Shown: positions 17,588 through 25,659 of the stretch, in pieces
How positions within the stretch are numbered: position 1 is the first letter of the stretch
How the letters are laid out: every line of letters starts with the position of its first letter
From: Ureibacillus sinduriensis BLB-1 = JCM 15800
GTDB lineage: Bacteria > Bacillota > Bacilli > Bacillales_A > Planococcaceae
Reading direction: 5' to 3'
Assembly: GCF_000772955.1 (NCBI RefSeq)
Contig: NZ_JPVO01000043.1
Span: 55,777-119,776, forward strand
DNA: 64,000 nucleotides
Position numbers and translations under genes: made by a program
The notes under the pieces: generated by a model
What the model was told of the DNA's origin: nothing
Seen by the model: only the letters and a program-made list of their open reading frames with translations
Databases searched by the model: none

Positions 17588-17893
17588 AGATTGTGTGCAT
17601 CATTGGTGGATAAGCCATGGCTTTAAATTGTGGAAGAAAGGGAACAGCGCAAACGAACAATAAGCACATGTGTGTTGATCATTCAAAATCTTGCGCTAAT
17701 TTTGCAGCCATTTTTGCCATTTGCAACAGATAAAATAAAAGACATGCTTGATAGAAAAGATGATGTATGGTCGAATGAATGCAATTTGGATGAAAAAAGT
17801 GAAGTATGCAAAACCTTTGTACGAACGTTTGAATGTGAATTAATAGAAGAGGAACTAGCGAAATTGATGGAAGAATCTACTCGAAGTTTATAG
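17588..17893 (+). pseudogene. class I aminoacyl-tRNA synthetase anticodon-domain fragment, broken by a stop
   Basis: In one frame the codons read VDKPWL, stop (17624-17626), then IVEEREQRKRTI... and NLALILQPFLPFATDKIKDML, which resembles the start of the anticodon-binding helical bundle of methionyl-tRNA-synthetase-like class I enzymes (the usual pattern is a P-W motif, a charged linker, then NLA-x-LL-x-PF-PF). Only ~100 residues of the ~650 remain; there is no catalytic domain. The 87-codon frame that could start at GTG 17630 has no ribosome binding site. I read it as a decayed gene or transferred fragment; a stand-alone small protein is less likely. A hairpin follows. Confidence 0.55.
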
Positions 17894-17908
17894 TTTTCTT
17901 CAAAAAAG

Positions 17909-17953
17909 GATTGTCGAACATACATAATTCAGGTAATGTTCGACAATCTTATT
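17909..17953. terminator. hairpin, probable terminator
   Basis: A perfect 13-bp stem (17909-17921 with 17936-17948), T-rich after it on the + strand and A-rich before it, so it may serve both strands. ysdB on the reverse strand ends just beyond. Confidence 0.6.
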
Positions 17954-18012
17954 TCCTGTACAAGTTAGTCTTTATACGATGTGTGTTGCTAAGCTTTTCA
18001 GTATGAAAAAAA

Positions 18013-18411
18013 TTAATTCGAGTTCATTTGGTCCTTCATCAGTTGTTCAATCGGGTTTTTCCAGTTGATATTGGCCAAAGGATAACTCATTTTTATTTCA
18101 TTCTCCAAATAGTAAAAATCATCTTTAGTTAATCCTTGAAGCTTCATCGTATCATGGACCCAAACGAAAATAGATACTACTTCAAAAGCATTTTCCGTAG
18201 TACCTAAATATTTCTCACCTTCGAAAATGGCACCTTTATAAGAAATAAAAAAGTTTTTACGAACATTTTTCACATCATCATAAAAATAATATTCCCCTTT
18301 TTCGAATGCTTCATCTAGCTTCCGCTTAGGGTCTGTGAGGTAACGGACACCCTTGTAAAATATGTAAACGACTAATACGATAATTAGCAAACGGAAAAGT
18401 AGAAGAGCCAA
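18013..18411 (-). CDS. ysdB: sigma-W-pathway-type membrane protein YsdB
   Basis: 132 residues. One N-terminal membrane helix (about residues 3-21, LLFRLLIIVLVVYIFYKGV) is followed by a soluble domain with YYFYDDVKNVRKNF, GAIFEGEKYLG and FVWVHDT, which match YsdB of B. subtilis. Its biochemical role is not known. The start is TTG at 18411 with an AAGGGGGA site 8 nt upstream. It is transcribed opposite to its neighbours. Confidence 0.85.
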   Translation of the reverse strand: MALLLFRLLIIVLVVYIFYKGVRYLTDPKRKLDEAFEKGEYYFYDDVKNVRKNFFISYKGAIFEGEKYLGTTENAFEVVSIFVWVHDTMKLQGLTKDDFYYLENEIKMSYPLANINWKNPIEQLMKDQMNSN

Positions 18412-18504
18412 GTTAAGTTCCCCCTTGTAAATACATTGTAGATTCCTTTACGATTAAGGGGGACATTAAGTTTCACTTTTATTTAGAAATTGAGGGATTT
18501 TTTT

Positions 18505-18987
18505 ATGAAATTTTTAGAACTATTCGAGATGCAAAGAGAATTGGACGTTTTTATCGAAAAAACGCAAAATATCAACCGTGATGTATTTAAAGAAAAAGGA
18601 CTTGCATTAATGATTGAATTGGCAGAGTTGGCAAACGAAACAAGATGCTTCAAATTTTGGAGTACAAAAGGTCCTTCCGAGCGTGAAGTGATACTGGAGG
18701 AGTTCGTGGATTCGATTCACTTTTTACTTTCACTAGGAAATGCCAAGGGCTTGTCTTTGGAGGAGTGGCCGGAAGTGAAAAATAAAGTGGATTTAACAGA
18801 TTGGTTTTTGCAAACACAAGAAGCAATTTTAACATTTATCCAAAATCCTTCCGCGAATACTTATCGTGATGTTTGGCAATATTATGGGGTATTGGCTTTC
18901 AATTTAGACTTTACATTAGATGATATTATTCAAGCATACTTTGCAAAAAATGAAAAAAACTATGAACGCCAAAGAAATGGCTACTAA
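18505..18987 (+). CDS. dimeric (all-alpha) dUTP diphosphatase
   Basis: 160 residues, all-alpha NTP pyrophosphohydrolase fold of the dUTPase_2 family. Metal-binding helices carry ELAELANE (E-x-x-E) and EEFVDSIHFLLS (E-x-x-D), and KFWS follows the first helix as in characterised phage and Bacillus enzymes. It hydrolyses dUTP to dUMP, keeping uracil out of DNA. Start ATG 18505 has a GAGGG site 8 nt upstream; TTG 18490 does not. It is a single gene between ysdB and the M42 peptidase. Confidence 0.88.
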   Translation: MKFLELFEMQRELDVFIEKTQNINRDVFKEKGLALMIELAELANETRCFKFWSTKGPSEREVILEEFVDSIHFLLSLGNAKGLSLEEWPEVKNKVDLTDWFLQTQEAILTFIQNPSANTYRDVWQYYGVLAFNLDFTLDDIIQAYFAKNEKNYERQRNGY

Positions 18988-19099
18988 GAGATTTTATCAC
19001 GACGTACTTAGTGAAATGAAAAAGTAGAAAAGAGCGAAAATTATTTCAATAACCGAAATAATAGCGGTATAATTAGGAAGAACCTATTTAGGAGGGAAA

Positions 19100-20191
19100 A
19101 TGATGGTGCAATTAGATGATACATTGAAAATGTTAAAAGAACTAACTGATGCAAATGGTATACCAGGCAATGAAAGAGCTCCGCGTGCGGTGATGCGCAA
19201 GTATATTGAGCCTTTTGCAGATGAAATTGAACAGGATAATTTAGGTAGTTTAATCGCCAAAAAGGTTGGCGACGAAAACGGGCCAAAAATCATGATTGCC
19301 GGCCACTTAGACGAAATTGGATTCATGGTCTCGCAAATCGATGAAAAAGGATTCGTAAAGTTCCAAACAGTTGGTGGCTGGTGGAGCCATGTGATGCTTT
19401 CGCAACGTGTAACGATCACTACTCGTTCAGGTGAAGAAATCATTGGAGTTATCGGTTCAAAACCACCTCATATCCTCCCAGCCGATCAACGCAAAAAAGT
19501 TGTGGATATGAAGGAATTATTCATCGACATCGGAGCTAGTTCAAAAGAAGAAGTCGCGGAATGGGGAATTCGCCCTGGTGACATGATTACTCCTTACTTC
19601 GAATTTAATGTGATGAAAAATGAAAAAATGCTCTTGGCAAAAGCATGGGATAACCGTATCGGCTGTGCGATCGCCATCGATGTCCTAAAAGCTTTGAAGG
19701 ATACAAAACATCCAAATATTGTCTATGGGGTGGGGAATGTCCAAGAAGAAGTTGGTCTTCGTGGTGCAAAAACGGCGACATTCAAGATCCAACCGGATAT
19801 CGGTTTTGCAGTTGATGTAGGAGTCGCGGGTGACACACCGGGGATTACACCAAAAGAATCGACTTCAAAGTTAGGTGATGGCCCGCAGATTATTATCTTC
19901 GATGCTTCAATGGTTGGACATAAAGGTCTTCGTGATTTTGTAGTCGATGTAGCTGAGGAAAATAATATACCATATCAATTCGACTCCACACCTGGTGGGG
20001 GAACCGATGCCGGTTCAATTCACTTAACTGCAAACGGTGTCCCGGCAATGGCTATTGGTGTGGCATCACGTTATATCCATTCCCATGCCGCGATTTTACA
20101 CCGTGATGATTATGAGAATACAGTAAAACTAATTGTCGAGCTTGTGAAAAAATTGGATCGTGAAACAGTAAATAAAATTATTTTTGATTAA
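19100..20191 (+). CDS. ysdC: M42 family metallo-aminopeptidase (YsdC-like)
   Basis: 363 residues. Binuclear metal-site signatures are all present: [10 protein letters not shown] (His), [12 protein letters not shown] (bridging Asp), QEEVGLRGA (catalytic Glu and Glu ligand), [11 protein letters not shown] (Asp) and the C-terminal [14 protein letters not shown] (His). It releases N-terminal residues from peptides in the cytoplasm, often as a dodecamer. The old glucanase label for this family is not supported. Start ATG follows GGAGGG. A -10 TATAAT lies at 19068-19073 with a weak -35. A perfect-stem terminator follows. Confidence 0.93.
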   Translation: MMVQLDDTLKMLKELTDANGIPGNERAPRAVMRKYIEPFADEIEQDNLGSLIAKKVGDENGPKIMIAGHLDEIGFMVSQIDEKGFVKFQTVGGWWSHVMLSQRVTITTRSGEEIIGVIGSKPPHILPADQRKKVVDMKELFIDIGASSKEEVAEWGIRPGDMITPYFEFNVMKNEKMLLAKAWDNRIGCAIAIDVLKALKDTKHPNIVYGVGNVQEEVGLRGAKTATFKIQPDIGFAVDVGVAGDTPGITPKESTSKLGDGPQIIIFDASMVGHKGLRDFVVDVAEENNIPYQFDSTPGGGTDAGSIHLTANGVPAMAIGVASRYIHSHAAILHRDDYENTVKLIVELVKKLDRETVNKIIFD

Positions 20192-20206
20192 TTATGAAAG
20201 ATCCGG

Positions 20207-20234
20207 GGAACAGAATGAATTCTGTTCCTTTTTT
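20207..20234 (+). terminator. ysdC terminator
   Basis: Perfect 10-bp inverted repeat (GGAACAGAAT / ATTCTGTTCC) followed by six T. Confidence 0.88.
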
Positions 20235-20328
20235 ATTTGCTGACAGGGCAAAGTTCGCCTCTTTTTAACATAACGGTGTCCAAATAGGGAAATATGCATA
20301 TATATATTAATGTTCTTGAAAATCTATT

Positions 20329-20362
20329 TGAATTTTTATTAGTGTAAATGAATATTGATTGG
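20329..20362 (+). promoter_or_regulatory. candidate pair of ARG boxes
   Basis: TGAATTTTTATTAG (20329-20342) and TGAATATTGATTGG (20349-20362) match the arginine repressor box TGAATWWWWATTCA at 12 and 11 of 14 positions. Their start-to-start distance is 20 bp, near that of paired ARG boxes. They lie ~90 bp upstream of the argF -35. Confidence 0.4.
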
Positions 20363-20448
20363 GAAAGTGCCTAATAAATCAATTTGATTATACTATTCAA
20401 TTGTATAATTTAAAAAAATAAAAATATAGAAATTTAATAAAAATACAC

Positions 20449-20477
20449 TTGATTAAATAAATATACATATGTATAAT
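20449..20477 (+). promoter_or_regulatory. argF promoter
   Basis: -35 TTGATT, exact 17-bp spacer, -10 TATAAT. The palindrome TACATATGTA overlaps the -10 region. Confidence 0.75.
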
Positions 20478-20516
20478 GAGTTCAACATCAATTGGAAGTT
20501 GGGGGCGAAAGCTTAA

Positions 20517-21482
20517 ATGAAATTATTGGAAGAGGTACAGCTTAAATTAGTGTCAAGCCTTAAAGGGAAGGACCTGCTGACATTATTGGACTATACTAGT
20601 GAAGAGGTGCAGGACTTAATCAAATTAGCGACACAACTAAAAACGATTACGAAAGCAGGAAAATGTCCGAGACTGCTGGAAGGCAAAACATTAGGCATGA
20701 TTTTTGAAAAACAATCAACGCGTACTCGTATTTCTTTTGAAGTGGGCATGAACCAACTTGGCGGAAAAGCGATGTTTATGCATTCCCGTGATTTGCAAAT
20801 AGGGCGCGGTGAACCGATTTCAGATACAGGGCATGTTTTATCCGGCTATCTTGATGCCATTATGATACGTGCCAACTCCCATGAAATGGTGAAGGAATTG
20901 GCTGAGCACGCTTCTGTTCCAGTTATCAATGGGTTAACGGATCTCTACCATCCATGCCAGGCGTTAGCGGATTTGGAAACCATTGCCGAAAATAAAGGGG
21001 AGCTGAAAGGGCTGAAAATTGCTTACGTTGGAGACGGAAATAACGTGGCGCATTCTTTAGTTGCAGCAGCAGCTCATGTGGGAATGGATGTAGTTGTTGC
21101 AACACCATCTGGTTATGAACCAAATGAAGCGGTCATTGCAATGGCACAAAAAATTGCAAAAGAAAATGGCAGCCTTGTGACAGTAACAAATGATCCTGTC
21201 ACTGCTGTCAAAGATGCCGATGCGGTATATGCGGATGTATGGACTAGTATGGGTCAAGAAGAAGAGACTGCGAAACGCTTGGTCGATTTCGAAGGCTATC
21301 AGATTAATGATGAATTAGTTGCCCATGCCAAACCTGACTATATGTTTTTACACTGCTTGCCCGCACACCGTGAAGAAGAGGTAGCCACGTCCGTAATTGA
21401 CGGTCCGAACTCATACATCTTCGAGCAAGCAGAGAATAGACTTCATGCGCAGAAAGCGGTATTGGTCTCGATTTTAGCTTAA
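20517..21482 (+). CDS. argF: ornithine carbamoyltransferase
   Basis: 321 residues. It transfers carbamoyl from carbamoyl phosphate to ornithine to give citrulline. Carbamoyl-phosphate motif STRTR, the HPCQALAD motif, ornithine-side DGNNVAHSL and [11 protein letters not shown] are all present. The start is uncertain: ATG 20517 has a G-rich element 11-12 nt upstream, while GTG 20550 would give an N-terminus nearer the B. subtilis one. It stands alone, with no argC, argJ, argB, argD, carAB or arc genes nearby, so anabolic versus catabolic (arcB) use cannot be settled; the ARG-box-like sites favour anabolic. Confidence 0.95.
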   Translation: MKLLEEVQLKLVSSLKGKDLLTLLDYTSEEVQDLIKLATQLKTITKAGKCPRLLEGKTLGMIFEKQSTRTRISFEVGMNQLGGKAMFMHSRDLQIGRGEPISDTGHVLSGYLDAIMIRANSHEMVKELAEHASVPVINGLTDLYHPCQALADLETIAENKGELKGLKIAYVGDGNNVAHSLVAAAAHVGMDVVVATPSGYEPNEAVIAMAQKIAKENGSLVTVTNDPVTAVKDADAVYADVWTSMGQEEETAKRLVDFEGYQINDELVAHAKPDYMFLHCLPAHREEEVATSVIDGPNSYIFEQAENRLHAQKAVLVSILA

Positions 21483-21608
21483 AAAGTGAAAATTATACGG
21501 GTGGTATATTTTTGCTTGTAAATATGGAAATCTGCTACGGGGGACTCGCTGTGGAGATTTCGGGTGATGCGGAGTCCATGATGGGATGAGACATCGCTAC
21601 ATAGGAAA

Positions 21609-21640
21609 AGTAACCTGGAAGATGCTGGGTTGCTTTTTTG
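21609..21640 (+). terminator. probable argF terminator
   Basis: GTAACC / GGTTGC stem (one G-U pair) with a 12-nt loop and six T. It lies about 130 nt after the argF stop. Confidence 0.6.
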
Positions 21641-21707
21641 TATTGGATAAAAAGAAAACAGCTCTTAAATAATCGATATTTTAAGAAGCTGCTTGTTGAT
21701 ATTGTAG

Positions 21708-22223
21708 CTATTCATTTATAACGATCACTTCTTCGTCAATATCCAAAAGGTGAGCGATTTTATCAGATATTGCCTCTGTAGTGGTATTTAAAGAGAGGGC
21801 AAGTTCCGAAAATAAGATACTTTGCATTGATATTAAAAGTTTGCGGTCCTGTTCAGGAAATTTCTTCCCGCCATTTTCCAACTCATTCTTTTTCACAAGA
21901 AGCGAATTAACCACAGTGGCTATTTCTTTCCGGTCGCCTTTTTTTGCAATCAGTGAATAGCCTTGGCTACGTTGATTGCCTTTTTCGATCCATTCAATCC
22001 CGGGTTGTGTAAACAAATTTAAAATTTCTTCAGCTTCTTCTTTAGCCATAAGTGTTGAAATCGTTTTATTATCAACAGGAGTACTGATTTCTAATTTTTC
22101 GTTATTGAGCGGATGCAGTACATAGTACGTTTTCGTCACACCAGAAAAAGTTTTTTCACTGATGGCATCTATTTGGCATAATCCATGAGAAGAATAAATA
22201 ATTGTATCTCCAATATTGAACAT
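21708..22223 (-). CDS. CarD/CdnL-family RNA-polymerase-binding regulator
   Basis: 171 residues. The N-terminal ~60 residues (MFNIGDTIIYSSHGLCQID, then TYYVLHPL) form the CarD/TRCF-like RNA polymerase interacting domain, which contacts the beta subunit; the C-terminal part is helical (KEIATVVNSLL..., then ALSLNTTTEAISDKIA). Members stabilise open promoter complexes. Start ATG has a GGGGGCG site. The promoter is a perfect consensus (TTGACA-17-TATAAT, reverse strand) that overlaps palindromes shared with the divergent MarR gene, so MarR probably represses it. Confidence 0.9.
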   Translation of the reverse strand: MFNIGDTIIYSSHGLCQIDAISEKTFSGVTKTYYVLHPLNNEKLEISTPVDNKTISTLMAKEEAEEILNLFTQPGIEWIEKGNQRSQGYSLIAKKGDRKEIATVVNSLLVKKNELENGGKKFPEQDRKLLISMQSILFSELALSLNTTTEAISDKIAHLLDIDEEVIVINE

Positions 22224-22247
22224 TGTTTCGCCCCCATGTACTTTTTT

Positions 22248-22331
22248 GTCAACTAGGTTGACTACTTTATTATACTTTACTAAAGGAAAAATGTCAACTT
22301 AGTTGACAAATGATGCATGTTTGAGTATATT
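22248..22331. promoter_or_regulatory. divergent carD/marR promoters with two shared 15-bp palindromes
   Basis: Reverse strand: -35 TTGACA (complement of 22292-22297), 17-bp spacer, -10 TATAAT (complement of 22269-22274), for the CarD gene. Forward strand: -35 TTGACA (22303-22308), 17-bp spacer, -10 TATATT (22326-22331), for the MarR gene. The palindrome GTCAACTTAGTTGAC (22293-22307) overlaps both -35 elements; GTCAACTAGGTTGAC (22248-22262) lies at the CarD transcription start. A MarR dimer at these sites would block both promoters. Confidence 0.8.
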
Positions 22332-22364
22332 ATTGACGAAAATGTGAAACAAGGAATGGTTGAA

Positions 22365-22769
22365 ATGGAACAATTAGATTTGTTTGATCTTATTAGTGAG
22401 CGGCACGGTACGATCAGAAGAATGCTAGAAGAAAAATGGAATGAGATGAGCGATATATCCATTTCAAATTCCGAATGGTATATTATGTCAAAGGTGAATA
22501 AGAATCAACCGACAATATCAATGGTTGCCAAAAATGTACAAATATCACGGCAAGCCGCCCATAAGTTTATAAAAAAATTAGAATCAAAGGGGCTGGTCGA
22601 AGTCGTACCAGGTAGTAATAACCGCGATAAATGCATTCAATTAACGAACCTTGGACAAATATGTGTCGATAAATATATTGTGCTAAAAAGAACGATCGAA
22701 TCGAAAATATCCGAAAAGATAGACATTGAACAATTAAAAACGATATTGAAAAGTGATTGGGGAATTTAA
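22365..22769 (+). CDS. MarR-family transcriptional regulator
   Basis: 134 residues. The winged-helix region is NQPTISMVAKNVQISRQAAHKFIKKLESKGLVEVV, with the wing at GSNNRDKCIQLT. I set the start at ATG 22365 (MEQLDLFDL): an AAGGA site lies upstream, and the -10 of its own promoter (22326-22331) places the transcription start near 22338, downstream of an earlier in-frame ATG at 22317. It probably represses itself and the divergent CarD gene through the two palindromes. The ligand is unknown; no efflux or detoxification gene is adjacent. Confidence 0.88.
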   Translation: MEQLDLFDLISERHGTIRRMLEEKWNEMSDISISNSEWYIMSKVNKNQPTISMVAKNVQISRQAAHKFIKKLESKGLVEVVPGSNNRDKCIQLTNLGQICVDKYIVLKRTIESKISEKIDIEQLKTILKSDWGI

Positions 22770-22820
22770 TGTAGAAGGCTGCCAAGACATGATAATCAAG
22801 CCAGCCTTATCGACATTTCC

Positions 22821-23030
22821 TTAGTTTTGAAAAGCTTTTGAAAGTTTTTCAGTAAATTGCTGCTGTTCATCTGGTGAGGATGTATTCCACCATTTTTCTA
22901 GAAATACACCAAGACCAGGCAATAAGTGCTCGTCTCCGCGCTCAATTGCATCCTCTACCGTATCACGGAATTCTGCAGCACTATCACCTTGAACATTTGA
23001 TGTAATGGCTTGTCTAATTTGAAAATTCAC
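22821..23030 (-). CDS. sspI: small acid-soluble spore protein SspI
   Basis: 69 residues, beginning (M)NFQIRQAITSNVQG and ending KLSKAFQN, matching SspI, a minor forespore protein made under sigma-G. Start is GTG 23030 with AGGAGG 8 nt upstream; a longer frame to 23207 has no site and would read through a terminator. Location beside ysgA and pheST is the same as in B. subtilis, here in the reverse orientation. It is direct evidence that the organism sporulates. Confidence 0.95.
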   Translation of the reverse strand: MNFQIRQAITSNVQGDSAAEFRDTVEDAIERGDEHLLPGLGVFLEKWWNTSSPDEQQQFTEKLSKAFQN

Positions 23031-23102
23031 TACAATCGCCTCCTTAATGACTAGTCTGCTACACAAAGCGTAAAGTATACATAGTAAATAAAGAATAAGA
23101 TG

Positions 23103-23135
23103 CAAAAAAGAGGTGCCTCTGGTCGAGACACCTCT
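23103..23135 (-). terminator. reverse-strand hairpin terminator upstream of sspI
   Basis: Stem GAGACACCTCT... / AGAGGTGCCTC (one mismatch) followed on the reverse strand by six T. It lies upstream of sspI, so it would stop a transcript starting to its right, where no reverse-strand gene is recognised. Confidence 0.55.
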
Positions 23136-23324
23136 ATTGATTGTTAGAAAAAGTGCATATAACCACTTAAATTCCCAACTATCCATCGTGGAAGGGATCA
23201 CAAACATTTTACCGAACTGTTAAGTTTGAAATAGTCATCAGCTGAAGATCATTTTTTACACTGACCGACTTTTCATGTAAAATTAGGCAATAGAATGATA
23301 AGAAAAGGCGGTAAACGTACTATT

Positions 23325-24092
23325 ATGAAACGAATCGAATCAGCACAGAATGCGTTGGTCAAGCATTGGAAAAAGCTTGTTACGACTAGGAAAGAAAGAG
23401 AAAAATCAGGAGAGTTTATTGTAGAGGGCTTTCATTTAGTCGAGGAAGCACTAAAGAATAAAGAACAAATCGTGCAAATTATCGTTCGAGAAGGTGTGGA
23501 TTTACCATTGCTTTGGGATATCGATAATGTGGCGATGGTAGAAATAACGGGTTCGATTGCGACGGAACTAGCGGAAACGGAAAACTCCCAAGGCGTTTTT
23601 GCGCACTGCAAGCAATCGGAAAAGGGAGCAGATGCTGCTTCGAGCTGGAGAAAATTATTGCTTGTCGATGCAGTGCAGGACCCTGGAAATATAGGGACAA
23701 TGATCCGTACGGCAGATGCTGCTGGTATTGACGCAGTGGTTTTGGGGAAAGGCTGTGCGGATGCATACAATCCAAAGACATTGAGGTCTGCTCAAGGTTC
23801 CCATTTCCATATCCCAATCGTTCGTGGTGACTTAATCGACTGGATCGAAGAGTTAAAAGAACGTGATGTGAAAGTCTACGGAACTGCCCTACAAGAGGCG
23901 GTCGTGTATACAGAAGTTGAAACTTCCGGAAGTTTTGCTTTGATTGTAGGGAATGAAGGAAGCGGCATTCATCCACAGTTATTGGATAAGACGGATCAAA
24001 ATGTTATTATCCCGATTATGGGACAAGCTGAATCTTTAAATGTAGCTGTAGCAACGGGGATATTACTGTATCAATTCGCTAGAAGAACATAA
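23325..24092 (+). CDS. ysgA: SpoU/TrmH-family RNA 2'-O-methyltransferase
   Basis: 255 residues. An N-terminal substrate-binding domain (KRIESAQNALVKHWKKL) is followed by the SPOUT knot domain: motif 1 LLLVDAVQDPGNIGTMIRTADAAG, motif 2 LIVGNEGSGI, motif 3 IPIMGQAESLNVAVATGILLY. It methylates rRNA or tRNA ribose; the target is not known for YsgA. Start ATG 23325 is chosen by similarity (family members start MK-IES); the ribosome binding site is weak, GGCGG 13 nt upstream. An earlier ATG at 23295 would add 10 residues. Confidence 0.92.
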   Translation: MKRIESAQNALVKHWKKLVTTRKEREKSGEFIVEGFHLVEEALKNKEQIVQIIVREGVDLPLLWDIDNVAMVEITGSIATELAETENSQGVFAHCKQSEKGADAASSWRKLLLVDAVQDPGNIGTMIRTADAAGIDAVVLGKGCADAYNPKTLRSAQGSHFHIPIVRGDLIDWIEELKERDVKVYGTALQEAVVYTEVETSGSFALIVGNEGSGIHPQLLDKTDQNVIIPIMGQAESLNVAVATGILLYQFARRT

Positions 24093-24107
24093 AAAACATT
24101 GCAATAC

Positions 24108-24136
24108 TTGAAACGTTTTCTGTTTTGCCGTAAAAT
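24108..24136 (+). promoter_or_regulatory. pheST leader promoter
   Basis: -35 TTGAAA, exact 17-bp spacer, -10 TAAAAT, just after the ysgA stop. Confidence 0.75.
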
Positions 24137-24144
24137 AATGGAGA

Positions 24145-24417
24145 ATTAATTAATCAAATAACTATTTAAATGCGTTAATAGCGGGAAGAGTAGATAGTGA
24201 AAGACTTTTCAGGGAGCATAAGCCATAGACTGAAAGCTTATGTATGGTCGAAAATATCGAAGTTCACCCCGCAAGCAGCTTCCGGGAGCAGTTTTGTGAA
24301 AGGAATGCCGGCCAATCGAGTCGTTATGTCAATGAAGTGATTGCAATTTTTGACTGCAATAACTAGGGTGGTACCGCGAAACTAGTCCTCGTCCCTTTTA
24401 TAGGGGCGAGGTTTTTT
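24145..24417 (+). promoter_or_regulatory. T-box riboswitch controlling pheST
   Basis: The T-box core AGGGTGGTACCGCG is at 24365-24378, followed by the terminator stem CCTCGTCCC / GGGGCGAGG (24387-24411) and six T. The likely specifier is TTC (Phe) at 24263-24265 in GAAGTTCACC. Uncharged tRNA-Phe would favour the antiterminator and transcription of pheS-pheT. Confidence 0.95.
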
Positions 24418-24455
24418 GTGTTTCAAAAAAGGTGGGAGGTTTATGGGAATCGGTT

Positions 24456-24560
24456 CGCTCATAAATAGGTGAAATCCGCTCGTAAACAAGAGGATTTCGC
24501 CCATAAAGAGTAACAATGCGCCCGTAAAGTGACAAAAAATGCCCGTAAACGAACAGAACT
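24456..24560 (+). repeat. tandem 21-bp repeat array, five degenerate units
   Basis: The core CGCYCRTAAA recurs at 24456, 24477, 24498, 24519 and 24540 (the last with T for the first C), an exact 21-bp period. The remaining 11 bp of each unit are poorly conserved. The array lies between the pheS T-box terminator and the pheS start, within the leader of the read-through mRNA. Confidence 0.85.
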
Positions 24561-24609
24561 TAAACAAAACCAAAAAACCAAAGCGATTTCCAATAAGGAG
24601 GGTATACAC

Positions 24610-25647
24610 GTGGAACAACAATTAAAGCAATTAGAACAAGAAGCGTTAGCAAAGCTGCAAGCGGCTTCTAACTTAAAAGAGTTAAATGACGTTCGTGTTG
24701 CGTATTTAGGAAAGAAAGGGCCGATTACGGACTTGTTAAAAGGAATGGGGAAATTATCTCCTGAAGAACGTCCGAAAATGGGGGCGCTTGTAAACACAGT
24801 GAGGGAAAATGTCACAGCTCAGCTGGAAGAAAAAGTGGCTGTACTGGAGGAGCAAGCGATTTATGAGCAATTGGAGAAAGAGTCGATCGATCTCACTTTA
24901 CCGGGTCGTAAAGTCCGTCAAGGAAATCGCCATCCTTTAACTCGTGTTATTGAAGAGATTGAAGATTTATTTGTTTCGATGGGCTATGAGATTGCAGAAG
25001 GTCCTGAGGTTGAGAAAGATTACTACAATTTCGAAGCATTGAATTTACCAAAAGGTCACCCGGCCCGCGATATGCAGGATACGTTCTATATTACGGAAGA
25101 AACACTTTTACGGACGCACACTTCACCGGTTCAGGCACGTACAATGGAGCTTAAAAAAGGTGAACCGATCCGTATTATTTGCCCAGGGAAAGTATTCCGC
25201 CGCGATAATGATGATGCGACACATTCACACCAATTCATGCAAATTGAAGGGCTTGTGATTGGCGAAAACATTCGCATGAGTGATCTGAAAGGAACACTCG
25301 ATGCTTTGGCGAAAAAAATGTTCGGTGACGATCGTGAAATTCGTTTGCGCCCAAGTTTCTTCCCATTCACCGAGCCTTCTGTAGAAATGGATATCTCTTG
25401 CTTTAAATGTGGGGGGAACGGCTGCAACGTCTGCAAGCATACAGGCTGGATTGAAATTTTAGGTGCGGGTATGGTCCACCCGAATGTATTGGAAATGGCT
25501 GGCTATGATTCGAAGAAAGTTTCAGGCTTTGCATTTGGTATTGGGGCGGAGCGTATCGCTATGTTGAAATACGGAGTGGATGATATTCGTCATTTCTATA
25601 CAAATGACAGTCGTTTCTTATCACAATTCCATAGAACAGAAAGGTAA
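24610..25647 (+). CDS. pheS: phenylalanyl-tRNA synthetase alpha subunit
   Basis: 345 residues. The N-terminal coiled coil ([18 protein letters not shown]) binds tRNA; the class II catalytic core has motif 2 [22 protein letters not shown] and motif 3 [33 protein letters not shown] cluster ([12 protein letters not shown]) is present. Start GTG 24610 has AAGGAGG 8 nt upstream; an upstream in-frame ATG at 24529 lies in the 21-bp repeat array and is rejected. It pairs with pheT 12 nt downstream. Confidence 0.97.
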   Translation: MEQQLKQLEQEALAKLQAASNLKELNDVRVAYLGKKGPITDLLKGMGKLSPEERPKMGALVNTVRENVTAQLEEKVAVLEEQAIYEQLEKESIDLTLPGRKVRQGNRHPLTRVIEEIEDLFVSMGYEIAEGPEVEKDYYNFEALNLPKGHPARDMQDTFYITEETLLRTHTSPVQARTMELKKGEPIRIICPGKVFRRDNDDATHSHQFMQIEGLVIGENIRMSDLKGTLDALAKKMFGDDREIRLRPSFFPFTEPSVEMDISCFKCGGNGCNVCKHTGWIEILGAGMVHPNVLEMAGYDSKKVSGFAFGIGAERIAMLKYGVDDIRHFYTNDSRFLSQFHRTER

Positions 25648-25659
25648 GGGGGTATTACT

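Noticed and set aside
22317..22364. Longer MarR N-terminus from ATG 22317
   Set aside because: The gene's own -10 (22326-22331) lies downstream of this ATG, so the transcript would not include it.
23479..23976. 165-codon reverse frame opposite ysgA
   Set aside because: It lies entirely within the well-supported ysgA gene, has no ribosome binding site, and its composition is that of an antisense shadow.
24456..24560. CRISPR array
   Set aside because: The 21-bp units are directly contiguous with a 10-bp conserved core and degenerate remainder, there are no unique spacers of regular length, and no cas genes lie nearby.
24382..24621. Reverse-strand 79-codon frame across the 21-bp repeats
   Set aside because: Its heptapeptide repeat is a by-product of the 21-bp DNA period, and its 3' part reads through the T-box terminator region.
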